DNA of 26,331 nucleotides from Moraxellaceae bacterium AER2_44_116 (GTDB lineage Bacteria; Pseudomonadota; Gammaproteobacteria; Pseudomonadales; Moraxellaceae), in NCBI GenBank assembly GCA_006546595.1, contig VIAD01000022.1, forward strand, positions 1 to 26,331, in the 5' to 3' direction. The notes beneath the pieces are model-generated. The model made no database searches and was not told the origin of the DNA. It was given only the letters and a program-made list of their open reading frames with translations. Numbering within the stretch: position 1 is the stretch's first letter; each line of letters opens with the position of its first letter. Shown here piece by piece: positions 14,532 to 22,511 of the stretch. The position numbers were made by a program, and so were the translations under genes.

Positions 14532-15952
14532 CTTGCCCGCTCCTTCTGCACCAACACATAAACCGTAGCCCGTCCCTGACCTTGGCGCGTAATCAAACCA
14601 AGCTCTAACAACTCATTAAATAATGATTTTAACTTTGTTGCACTCAGTTGCAATAACGCCACTCCATCCGCACGGGTCATTTTAGGTCGCTCCAATAAAT
14701 AGTGTAAAATCTGTTGTTGCTCAACACTCAATCGGGCGTAATCGGGCGTAATCAGACTTAATCGGGCATTATCGTCCGTAAACACGACAGAATCGGGCTT
14801 TTGCGGGTGCAAATCGTCTGCTATCGGGCGATAAAGCTCGACATCGACAAAATCACCTGACTCTTGAATTTTTGGCTCTGGCAATCCTTGCGCTACACAG
14901 ACGTGTTTAATGCGCTGCAAACCACTGCCCCACTGCTCAATATAACCCAACGCCTTAAACACCCTAGCCAAAACCCGATTACGAATCTCCGACCGACCCT
15001 CTGCCAAATCCTGTACCGTTAAGGTATTAGGAAATCCACCTGCTGATACGATATTAAGGATATCGTCATAAATGCCAATTTTGATATTGCGGCCAAAATT
15101 GCTGTAATCGCGATGGACATAGGCATTAACTAATGCTTCCCGAATAGCACTCTCGGGGATTTCTAAACTATCCGTCCGTTGCAATCCCTTGATTTCACCG
15201 CGTAAAAACAAATGATTTTTAATGAACATTTCGCTGTTTTCTAATTGAGCAAACAAATCACCTGTGTATTCTTTACGATCTAAAAACACCTGCATATCTG
15301 TACCCTTAAAGCGCGCACATTGCGTACTGACATGCTCAAAATAGCCCAGTAAAATCAGTAAGCCATAACTAGGGTAATCCTTACCCTGCACTGTTTGAAT
15401 CAACCGCAAATTACGCAACTTGGCATCGTCTAATACTTTATGCTGGGCGGCAAAACGCTGTGTTAAGCGGGATAAATCAAGCGTCGAAAGCTCTACATCT
15501 ACACACGCTTCTTCATCAAAACTCAGGTGCTGCTTTTGTCGCTCTAGCTCGGCAATATAATCCAAATTGGCGGGACGATTACTTGCACCTACACGAATGT
15601 AAACCCCTTCAGCCTTGCCTTTACTTTTTAAGAAGTAAGGCAATGATTGCCCACGAAACACTTCAACTATTAAAATTAGCGTGTCTTCAACATGACTGGT
15701 ATAAATTTCTGGGCGCAAGGTCGGATGAATTTGCTCGTACAAACTGGCATAAATGCGGTCTTGGATATCTAAAACGCTGTCGGCATCCACACCCACCAAT
15801 GAACCATTATCATCAACGCCAATCAATAGCTTGCCGCCACTGGTATTGGCAAAGGCAATCACCGTCTTGGCAATTTGTTCAAAGCGTGGCAATTCGCGTT
15901 TAAATTCCAGCGTTTTACTCTCACCTTGAGCAATCAACGATATAACATTCAT
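14528..15952 (-). CDS. AlbA_2 (Schlafen-like) / HATPase_c_4 regulator
   Basis: A 474-residue protein. The N-terminus (about 8-130) is an AlbA_2 domain: GESKTLEFKRELP, AFANTSGGKLLIGVDDNGSL, then VYIRVGASNRPA. The middle (about 265-360) matches the RecG-like HATPase_c_4 region: IREALVNAYVHRDYSNFG, IVSAGGFPN, then GYIEQWGSGLQRI. The C-terminus (about 410-474) is a winged helix (LSVEQQQILHYLLERPKMTR... LGLITRQGQGRATVYVL). Family members are annotated as putative transcriptional regulators or ATP-binding proteins and often occur near defence genes. A linker of about 370-410 contains the repeated segment DNARLS / DYARLS, encoded by a 10-bp tandem array. It lies 88 bp after the Wadjet operon on the same strand and may be co-expressed. 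Target unknown. Confidence 0.85.
   Translation of the reverse strand: MNVISLIAQGESKTLEFKRELPRFEQIAKTVIAFANTSGGKLLIGVDDNGSLVGVDADSVLDIQDRIYASLYEQIHPTLRPEIYTSHVEDTLILIVEVFRGQSLPYFLKSKGKAEGVYIRVGASNRPANLDYIAELERQKQHLSFDEEACVDVELSTLDLSRLTQRFAAQHKVLDDAKLRNLRLIQTVQGKDYPSYGLLILLGYFEHVSTQCARFKGTDMQVFLDRKEYTGDLFAQLENSEMFIKNHLFLRGEIKGLQRTDSLEIPESAIREALVNAYVHRDYSNFGRNIKIGIYDDILNIVSAGGFPNTLTVQDLAEGRSEIRNRVLARVFKALGYIEQWGSGLQRIKHVCVAQGLPEPKIQESGDFVDVELYRPIADDLHPQKPDSVVFTDDNARLSLITPDYARLSVEQQQILHYLLERPKMTRADGVALLQLSATKLKSLFNELLELGLITRQGQGRATVYVLVQKERAR
14731..14780. repeat. 10-bp tandem repeat array inside the AlbA_2 gene
   Basis: Five consecutive decamers: ATCGGGCGTA twice, then ATCAGACTTA, ATCGGGCATT and ATCGTCCGTA. 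Two more related cores (ATCGGGC) follow near 14792 and 14823. The repeat unit is one helical turn and encodes the linker repeat x-ARLS. Confidence 0.7.
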
Positions 15953-16040
15953 AGCAGTTTTACCTTTGGCACGTCTTCGGTCATGTTTTTGCGTAATTTA
16001 GCAGCGATCCTACAGAGTTTTTAGAGGCTCTTGTTTATTG

Positions 16041-16910
16041 TCAGAAAAACACCGTTTCTTGCTCCAATGCCATAGCCGCAGAACGCATACAGTCAACCAA
16101 CTGCCATATATCGCCGTCCACTCCCAAACAACGCAGCTTTTCTAAGCTCGAATCAAACAATGGTCTGTTTTTTATCCATAACTCACGATTACCCATCTGC
16201 TGCAATTTTTGCTGCCAGTTAGGCATCAACCAAAACTGAACCCTCTGCCCTACCCTCTCATATAAACGCACATAATTTGCCAAGCCAACGCCATCATAAT
16301 CAGGAAACAAAATCAACTCGCTGCAACGGAGTTTATGCGCCAACCAATCTAACAACACACCGTGAATATTGCCTGCGTAATACACCACTGTTCCTGTGGC
16401 ATCATCAGGCAACCATAACAAATTATCAAACAACTCTTGGTTTTCTAACAACCATAACGGTTGCTGTGACGACCAACTATCTGACGCAGCAATCATTAAA
16501 CTGCCTACACCTGCCGTACGCGTCATCTCTGTCACATCTAAACAACGGCCATCATCGTGCTGCCAACATACTGACGAGCCAATCGCCTTCATCAACACAT
16601 AATACACCTCATGGCCATGAGCCTGACTTTTACTGTCTCGATATAACGCAAGGTTGGTACTTCGTTTGGGCAAATTGTTAGGTAAATTTTCCGTGCTTAT
16701 CGGACGTAGCGATTTCAGCTCTAGCTCTACACGCGGCCAATCAATTACCTGATAAACACTGCCACGGCCTTGTGGCGATTGACTCACGCAGCCAGTTAGT
16801 CGCGCCAAATTGGCTAAGGCGTCACGTTGTGCTGGCGTTAATTGCGTGCTCGCCAGTTTGCCATTTGCTGCGACCAACTTGGTCAGGGCATCGGTTAAAA
16901 CACGGCTCAT
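16041..16910 (-). CDS. jetD: Wadjet JetD / MksG Toprim nuclease subunit, compact form
   Basis: A 289-residue Toprim protein. The acidic centre is visible as LLENQEL (Glu156) and LILFPDYDGVGL (Asp204, Asp206), with GNIHGVLLDWL between them and LEQE near the C-terminus (about 282-285), matching the DUF2220 domain of JetD. The N-terminal 70 residues look like a winged-helix arm. Many JetD proteins run near 400 residues with an extra DUF3322 domain, so this one is short. It is the nuclease that cuts DNA after the SMC motor detects a small circular molecule. Its start overlaps the jetC stop by 4 bp, the expected last position of the operon. Confidence 0.85.
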   Translation of the reverse strand: MSRVLTDALTKLVAANGKLASTQLTPAQRDALANLARLTGCVSQSPQGRGSVYQVIDWPRVELELKSLRPISTENLPNNLPKRSTNLALYRDSKSQAHGHEVYYVLMKAIGSSVCWQHDDGRCLDVTEMTRTAGVGSLMIAASDSWSSQQPLWLLENQELFDNLLWLPDDATGTVVYYAGNIHGVLLDWLAHKLRCSELILFPDYDGVGLANYVRLYERVGQRVQFWLMPNWQQKLQQMGNRELWIKNRPLFDSSLEKLRCLGVDGDIWQLVDCMRSAAMALEQETVFF

Positions 16911-19684
16911 AAATCCGCCGTTTCTTTTAATCGCAAAGTTTGCCAGCTTTTTCGACTAATTTGATTCATGCCCTGATGACGACTTATGGGCACACAATAG
17001 CGCGCGGTCACTAACGGTGTCGGTGAAGCAAAAATCAAAGCAAAGCCAAACTCTTCAGCGGTATCAATCAGAATTTTTTGATTACGTACATCCAATGCCG
17101 ATGCTTCATCCAAATAACATACCGCTCGCACCTCGTGACGCTTATCTTGCATTAAATGTAATAACGCTAAACCTGTGACTAACTTAGCCATTAACACCGT
17201 GCCATTAGACGCTGCACTATCAATATCTTCAAAGCTTTCAGGTTGACCGTCAATTTTAGCTAGAATGAAGGTTAAGCGAAATAAGTGTTCGATGCGTAAA
17301 TATTCACGCGCCTTGCCCTCTCCCACCAATAAGGTTTTTGCCCGATTCAATGCCTCATCATCTAACACACTGGCATGGTTAAACAGTTCAAAGGTATCGC
17401 CAGTATTCACTTTCTCGGCGGTCGCAATTAACAGGTTAATTGCCTCAACCAATGCTGTTTCTTCCTGTGGCTCAATTTTAAATTTAGATAAATCCGAAAT
17501 CTGCCGACGACTAATCAGGCTATTAAACTCTTTCATTTTACTTTTGAAGGTCAATAAGCCATCACGTAATTGGCGTAAACACACGGTAACGTTAATCACG
17601 GCATCACGAGCTTTGCGCTCTAAGGCTTGCGCTTCCTGCGGCAAATGCGCGGAAAATTCAATAATTTTTTCAATCTCTCGTTCGACATGTTCCGTATGTT
17701 GAAATTTAGTGAGGCCATTGGCGTGTAGTTCGGCTAATCGGGTTTTGATTTGTTCTTCTAAGCGTAATAACCATTGGCAATCATTTTGATATTGCGTTAA
17801 ATGCTCTGATAAGTTTTCTAACGACGGCGCAACATTGGCAAGCCATGGAAGATGTGGCAAATCGGCCAAACATAAAAACAATGGTGCATCATCTTTACGT
17901 TGATTACGTTGCCGACTAATGTCTGCATGTTTATCGTGTAGTTGCGTCAGTTGTTGCTGTAATTGATTTTGTGCCGCCTGCAACTGTTGATTCCGCTGAG
18001 CAAAATGTTGGAGCTGATAGTGAATATCTGCCAACTCTTGCCTTAACTGCCCAAGCTGTTGATTACGTTGTTCGCTATCACGCTGCAACGTTGTTAACTC
18101 ATCAAACTCGACGAGTTCACGCTCTATGTTCCGTACTTCACTCGCTAAGGTCTCTTTTTTGTGTTTGGCTTGCTCAATGGCTTGTGCAGCGGAAATTTGT
18201 TGCTGATAGTCAATGAGCGCGTGTTTGAGTTCGTGAATGCGTTGCGTTAACTCCTCAGTACTACGTTGGCTATATTGCGGCTCTAAACTACCGAGATGCA
18301 GCGTAAGTCCAAACCATTGCACTGACTGGGTATCAGTCTGCCAAGCTGAATTAAGCCATTGCACTAATAACTGACTGTCTAATTGATAATTTTGACGATT
18401 TAACAACATGACTTGCGAATTAAAAATACGATTCAATACTGTTAGTTGTTCAGCGGGTATCTGCTGTTTCAATTGTTGATACAGATTATCGGCGAGTGAA
18501 GACAGTTCACGCTCAGTTTGCGCAAGCTCACGCTGATATTGAGCATGGTCACGTTGAATGGTTGTCAGTGGGCGACTTGAAGCCTGCTGAACCAGTGTTG
18601 TTTGTTCGTCTAATCGCGCTAAGGCGTAGCGGTGATTACTTTCTAACATCTCACGAATGGGTACTAGGGCAAACTGATGTGCTAAGGTCGCTTGGCGATT
18701 GATTGCCTGTTGTAGTTTGTCGATGTCTTGCTGCGTCAATAATTGTTGCTTCGTCAGTTCACTATTCTGCGTCAGTAATTGTCTTAGATCGTCGTTGGCT
18801 TGTGCCAGTTGACGCTGTAAAAGGTCTTTTTGACGATTAAAATAATCTTCCCACTCGTCTAATTGTTGGTTAATGATGGGTCGAAAATAGGTTAATTTAC
18901 CGCGTAACACCAAACGCTCTTGCTGTTTTTGCGCTAAGATTTTAATTTCTTCTTGTTGCTTTAACGCGGCTTGATAATGCGCTCGTTCAATATTGACTTC
19001 AGCAAATGCCGAATCCCATTCTTTTTTAAAATCAATATTAGCATCGGGTAAATCGCGACGAAAAATACTTAGTAAATAGTCTTTAACTTCATTAGAGCGT
19101 AATTTGTCTAAACGTAATGTCCTCGTTAATACTCGCTGAAAGGCTTCGACTTGGCTGCTATGTTCGAGTTTAAACACACAAAAATCTGGCTCGTTAGCCG
19201 CACGTTTTTTGCGTTTACCATATAACACATCGGTAAATTCCGAAGAGCTATAAGAAAAAACCAATTTTTCATGTCGTAGTAATTGAGTCTTTAACTGCGG
19301 CTGCGTGACTAAAGAACCATCACTCAAGCGATAGTCTTCAACATTCAATGCGCCTTGATAGGCAAAGTATTCATAATCGTGACTCACGCCCTTCCCTACA
19401 CAACCTAATACCACAGTACCTGCATCAGGTAAAAATACCTCCAGTAAAATATAAGCACTGTTGTGGGGAAAATAAAATCGACGGCTTTTATCTGGATCGT
19501 TTGCGCCAAAATCCATGCGCCTTTTGTCCACAATCAATAAAAATTGTAGCGCGTTGATGAGACTGGTTTTACCCGTATTATTGGGAGCCACTAAAGATAC
19601 TGACGCATCTAAGGGCAATTCTGCCCGTTGATAACCCGCACTGTTTAATAACACTAGACGCTGAAAGCCATACGACATCTTCAT
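16907..19684 (-). CDS. jetC: Wadjet JetC / MksB SMC-like ATPase
   Basis: A 925-residue condensin-type ATPase. The P-loop at 33-41 reads APNNTGKTS, with Ala in place of the first Gly. Between about 230 and 800 lie long glutamine-rich coiled coils. The C-terminal head has a degenerate signature loop (SNGTVLMAKLVTGLALL, about 826-842) and Walker B CYLDEASALD with Asp859-Glu860. This is the JetC/MksB/MukB class, whose signature loop differs from the LSGG of canonical SMC proteins. Two copies would dimerise through the hinge and bind kleisin JetA and JetB to extrude DNA loops. Its start overlaps jetB by 4 bp and its stop overlaps jetD by 4 bp, so the operon is tightly coupled. Confidence 0.92.
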   Translation of the reverse strand: MKMSYGFQRLVLLNSAGYQRAELPLDASVSLVAPNNTGKTSLINALQFLLIVDKRRMDFGANDPDKSRRFYFPHNSAYILLEVFLPDAGTVVLGCVGKGVSHDYEYFAYQGALNVEDYRLSDGSLVTQPQLKTQLLRHEKLVFSYSSSEFTDVLYGKRKKRAANEPDFCVFKLEHSSQVEAFQRVLTRTLRLDKLRSNEVKDYLLSIFRRDLPDANIDFKKEWDSAFAEVNIERAHYQAALKQQEEIKILAQKQQERLVLRGKLTYFRPIINQQLDEWEDYFNRQKDLLQRQLAQANDDLRQLLTQNSELTKQQLLTQQDIDKLQQAINRQATLAHQFALVPIREMLESNHRYALARLDEQTTLVQQASSRPLTTIQRDHAQYQRELAQTERELSSLADNLYQQLKQQIPAEQLTVLNRIFNSQVMLLNRQNYQLDSQLLVQWLNSAWQTDTQSVQWFGLTLHLGSLEPQYSQRSTEELTQRIHELKHALIDYQQQISAAQAIEQAKHKKETLASEVRNIERELVEFDELTTLQRDSEQRNQQLGQLRQELADIHYQLQHFAQRNQQLQAAQNQLQQQLTQLHDKHADISRQRNQRKDDAPLFLCLADLPHLPWLANVAPSLENLSEHLTQYQNDCQWLLRLEEQIKTRLAELHANGLTKFQHTEHVEREIEKIIEFSAHLPQEAQALERKARDAVINVTVCLRQLRDGLLTFKSKMKEFNSLISRRQISDLSKFKIEPQEETALVEAINLLIATAEKVNTGDTFELFNHASVLDDEALNRAKTLLVGEGKAREYLRIEHLFRLTFILAKIDGQPESFEDIDSAASNGTVLMAKLVTGLALLHLMQDKRHEVRAVCYLDEASALDVRNQKILIDTAEEFGFALIFASPTPLVTARYCVPISRHQGMNQISRKSWQTLRLKETADL

Positions 19685-20268
19685 TCATCTTCCTCCGTGA
19701 TGGTTTCAGCTAATTCAATCTCATTATTATCCTGATTATCTTGCTGTTGGCGTTGTGCTAATTCTTGAAAATGATCTAAATAACGCGCAGCCGCAGGTAA
19801 TAATCGCCAACCTGCCGCTTGCGCTTGCGCAAAACCGTAACGCGTTGCGCTGTCGTACACTTGTACCATGCTGTCCACATCTAAAGATTCGGCCTGTAAT
19901 AAATCGCGGTGCTTGTCAAAAATTGCCGTCAATAACGGTGTATCAATCAACCAATCGGTAAATCGCCCCAACTGTTGATGGTTATCGGCCTGAAAATCAA
20001 AGAGCACCATCAGTACTAAGGCTAAATTACGTGTCGCTTTCGAGACATTGCTGTTGGCATCATCGGTATGAAACCATGCAAAACCACGACCATCCATCCG
20101 TAAACGATAACCTAACTGTTGAAATAACAGCTCGTATTGAGCTTGTTCTTGTTCTAACTCGGCCCATAAAACAGGCTCCGCCAATCGATTAATATGCTTG
20201 CCACTATTAAGCCATTGAAAAATTTCACCCAGTTTGGTGAGCTTGGTTAATTGAATCGTTTTAAGCAT
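19681..20268 (-). CDS. jetB: Wadjet JetB / MksE KITE subunit
   Basis: A protein of about 195 residues. It begins MLKTIQLTKLTKLGEIFQW and continues LGYRLRMDGRGFAWFHTDD, then a helical block (LALVLMVLFDFQADNH), the usual tandem winged-helix layout of MksE/JetB. It ends in an acidic, glutamine-rich tail. The frame extends to an ATG at 20307 with no ribosome binding site. I choose 20268 (MLKT), because this matches where the family begins and gives an 8-bp overlap with the end of jetA. A TTG two codons before that is also possible, as it has better spacing from GGGAG. The start codon lies inside a palindrome that differs by one base from the ParB-type site. Confidence 0.85.
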   Translation of the reverse strand: MLKTIQLTKLTKLGEIFQWLNSGKHINRLAEPVLWAELEQEQAQYELLFQQLGYRLRMDGRGFAWFHTDDANSNVSKATRNLALVLMVLFDFQADNHQQLGRFTDWLIDTPLLTAIFDKHRDLLQAESLDVDSMVQVYDSATRYGFAQAQAAGWRLLPAAARYLDHFQELAQRQQQDNQDNNEIELAETITEEDE

Positions 20269-20274
20269 GCTCAA
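20261..20274. promoter_or_regulatory. Degenerate ParB-type palindrome at the jetA/jetB junction
   Basis: TTAAGCATGCTCAA differs from the perfect 14-bp palindrome by one base. It covers the last codons of jetA and the start codon of jetB. Confidence 0.45.
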
Positions 20275-21517
20275 TTGACTCAACTCCCTGTGGATAATGA
20301 CTGACATAAATATGTTTCAATTCGCAAGTGACTTCTTGTTCGGACAAAGAAATAGACCATTCGTTTTGTTGAGTAAACGCGTGATACAAGCGTAATAACG
20401 TGGCATCACTCAAATGGCTATAATGGCGTTGTAGCCATGCCAATAAATCGGCAACGGGCAATTGAGACACAAGATGTTGGCTCACAGCATCATCATCAAC
20501 TAGATCTAATTCAGCGGCGGTAATGTCAGGAGTCTCTTCAGGAAAGGTGACACTAACAGGTTGATAATGTTGGGCTTCCGCCATAATCGTCAATACATTA
20601 TCGCCTACCGAAATACGACGCGGGCTATCACGCTTCCAAAGGGGCAACTCTGTAGTGCGAAAAGTTCTCGTTAAACCACGTTTACGCACTTGTCCGAGTA
20701 AATAACTGATAGAAGTCGTTAACTGGTTATGCTGTCTGATTTCTTCACGTAATGGCAGTAAGGTATCACTGCATTGTTTTAACACTTCACGGCCTAATTG
20801 ACGCAACTCTTTGGCAAAAAAAGCTACTTGGCGAATATGTTGACGTTGTGTATATAACGAACCTTGTGTTGTTAATTTTTCCACTGCTTTATCTAAGGAA
20901 TGTTCTGCTTGCTCTAAGTATCGATAAAACGTACCTGTCGCGCCACTATCCATCATTTGCGCCATGGGTTCTACATAATGGTCGTAAGCTTGCAAAACTT
21001 CACGATAACGATGTGCAGCAGACAATTGACTATCGGACGCTTTGGCTTTTTCAGCAATGTCTAATATGGCATGGCGATCCTGATCTAATTGTTGGCTAAT
21101 TTGACGAAATAACTCTGAAAGATTCATGGCCGCATGGCGAATCATATCCATATTATTCAGTTGAATACCTTCGTTGAGTTTATCGTTAGCATCTCGAATA
21201 GCCTGTACTCTTACGTGCAATACGGCCGATAAACCTAGTTCATGCTCACGCGTTAACCCACGAACAAACTCCAAGACGTAACTATTGATTTGTAAAGCAT
21301 TTCCTCGCGCTAACACTTCTAAAAGACCACTATTAGAAAGCTTACGCAGCGTTTCTTCACACTCCATGACCGACAAACTGGGAGAAACTTTGGCGATAAC
21401 CGATACGACTTGCTCTGGCTCAAAATACAGTTGCTCACGTGATTTTTGTACTAGCCACTCAATAACATCCCAATGAGTACCTAAAGACAAAACCAAACTA
21501 CGGGGCGATATGTTCAT
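20261..21517 (-). CDS. jetA: Wadjet JetA / MksF kleisin subunit
   Basis: A 418-residue kleisin. The N-terminal winged helix (WLVQKSREQLYFEPEQVVSV, then SNSGLLEVLARGNALQINSY) is followed by a long helical region of about 90-270 (HYVEPMAQMMDSGATGTFYR at about 181-200 is a segment typical of MksF/JetA). The C-terminal winged helix is at about 360-418. As in condensins, it would bridge the two SMC heads and carry two JetB subunits. It is the first gene of the operon, 67 bp after parB. The ribosome binding site is weak. The gap before it is filled by one perfect TTGAGCATGCTCAA palindrome, so ParB may control or modulate this operon. Confidence 0.85.
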   Translation of the reverse strand: MNISPRSLVLSLGTHWDVIEWLVQKSREQLYFEPEQVVSVIAKVSPSLSVMECEETLRKLSNSGLLEVLARGNALQINSYVLEFVRGLTREHELGLSAVLHVRVQAIRDANDKLNEGIQLNNMDMIRHAAMNLSELFRQISQQLDQDRHAILDIAEKAKASDSQLSAAHRYREVLQAYDHYVEPMAQMMDSGATGTFYRYLEQAEHSLDKAVEKLTTQGSLYTQRQHIRQVAFFAKELRQLGREVLKQCSDTLLPLREEIRQHNQLTTSISYLLGQVRKRGLTRTFRTTELPLWKRDSPRRISVGDNVLTIMAEAQHYQPVSVTFPEETPDITAAELDLVDDDAVSQHLVSQLPVADLLAWLQRHYSHLSDATLLRLYHAFTQQNEWSISLSEQEVTCELKHIYVSHYPQGVESIEHA

Positions 21518-21548
21518 AATTTTTTAGATTTGTCGCATGCTTAAATCA

Positions 21549-21578
21549 TGATAAATTGAGCATGCTCAATAATGTGAA
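21549..21578 (-). promoter_or_regulatory. Weak candidate jetA promoter around a ParB-type palindrome
   Basis: On the minus strand, TTCACA (five of six to TTGACA) and TTATCA (three of six to TATAAT) are 18 bp apart, and the spacer is the palindrome itself. The -10 is poor, so this is tentative. If real, ParB binding would block it, as KorB does at RK2 promoters. Confidence 0.25.
21555..21570. promoter_or_regulatory. ParB-type palindrome between parB and jetA
   Basis: Perfect ATTGAGCATGCTCAAT in the 67-bp gap between parB and jetA. It is identical in its 14-bp core to four other copies near parAB. Confidence 0.7.
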
Positions 21579-21584
21579 TACCAC

Positions 21585-22511
21585 TTATTTTTCGACCAAA
21601 TTATTGAGCATGCTCAATAATTCATTGGAGTCCATTGGTAACTCAACATCATAGCTAGCTTTTCGGGATGTGAATCGTAATTGCAGGCTTTCCCCATTTT
21701 GAACAAACTCAATTGTGTCCGCTTTAATATGATGCGTTTTTTCTTGAGCATGCTCAATTTTCCCTTTGCTTTTCTGCAAGGTCGTATTCACTTGCTTTCT
21801 TACGCTGCCAGGTTCAATACGACCTTCAATAATTGCATCAACAACTCGTTTGGCTTCAGCAGGGTTTTGTTCGTGAAGACGGTTCACCATATTGAGTGTC
21901 GTAATATCGCGAATCTTACCACCCTTTGCCAACTCCTGAATGAGATCAGGTGATTTGAGCAAGCCTAAGGTAATTGACATCTGACTTTCAGACACCCCGA
22001 GTCTTGTGGCAGCTTTCTTTTGCGATCCTCCGGTAAGCTCCTTTACACGCTGATAGGCACGCGCAATATCCATCGGCGTCATTGACTGGCGATGATTATT
22101 TTCAGCAATTTGTAATAACAGGATAGTTAATGGATCAACATCATTCCGAATAACTGCATCGACACGACTAATGCCATCAATCAGCAAACAAGCTCGCCAA
22201 CGTCTTTCACCCGCAATAATCTGATAGCGATCGCCAGTCTGTCGAACTACAATAGGTTGAATTAGCCCATTCTGCTCGATGCTGGAGCGTAACTCATTCA
22301 TCGCGTCCTGATCAAACTCACTGCGAGGCTGATTGGGATCTGGATCTATGAGGTCTTTGGTAATATGACGGATTTCATTATTTGCGCGCGCTTCCTCGAC
22401 AACCTGACGTTCAAAATCTTCTAAGTCAAAACGCTCTTCGATCGTTACTGTAGATGTTGCCGCTATACCTTGCTCAGGCTTACGAGCAGCAAAAAATCCT
22501 TTTTTACTCAT
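21585..22511 (-). CDS. parB: ParB/KorB family partition protein
   Basis: A 308-residue ParB. The N-terminal CTP-binding domain carries NQPRSEFD at about 60-67, GERRWRAC at 101-108 and ENNHR at 137-141, the three ParB boxes. A helix-turn-helix follows at about 161-184 (GGSQKKAATRLGVSESQMSI), then a helical region and a C-terminal dimerisation part. Size and layout resemble KorB of RK2. The start overlaps the end of parA by 4 bp. Two copies of the 14-bp palindrome lie inside this gene: one at codons for IEHAQE (about 252-257), one at codons for LLSMLN (298-303). It probably binds these sites for partition and gene control. Confidence 0.93.
   Translation of the reverse strand: MSKKGFFAARKPEQGIAATSTVTIEERFDLEDFERQVVEEARANNEIRHITKDLIDPDPNQPRSEFDQDAMNELRSSIEQNGLIQPIVVRQTGDRYQIIAGERRWRACLLIDGISRVDAVIRNDVDPLTILLLQIAENNHRQSMTPMDIARAYQRVKELTGGSQKKAATRLGVSESQMSITLGLLKSPDLIQELAKGGKIRDITTLNMVNRLHEQNPAEAKRVVDAIIEGRIEPGSVRKQVNTTLQKSKGKIEHAQEKTHHIKADTIEFVQNGESLQLRFTSRKASYDVELPMDSNELLSMLNNLVEK
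21601..21620. promoter_or_regulatory. ParB-type palindrome inside the parB 3' end
   Basis: A perfect 20-bp palindrome with the core TTGAGCATGCTCAA, lying in coding sequence. It is 46 bp from the neighbouring copy, about four to five helical turns. Confidence 0.7.
21744..21757. promoter_or_regulatory. ParB-type palindrome inside parB
   Basis: A perfect TTGAGCATGCTCAA in coding sequence, translated as part of IEHAQE. Confidence 0.7.

Noticed and set aside
20289..20297. Perfect DnaA box (TTATCCACA on the minus strand)
   Set aside because: It lies inside the jetA coding sequence, far from the iterons, and there is only one; chance is the simpler reading.
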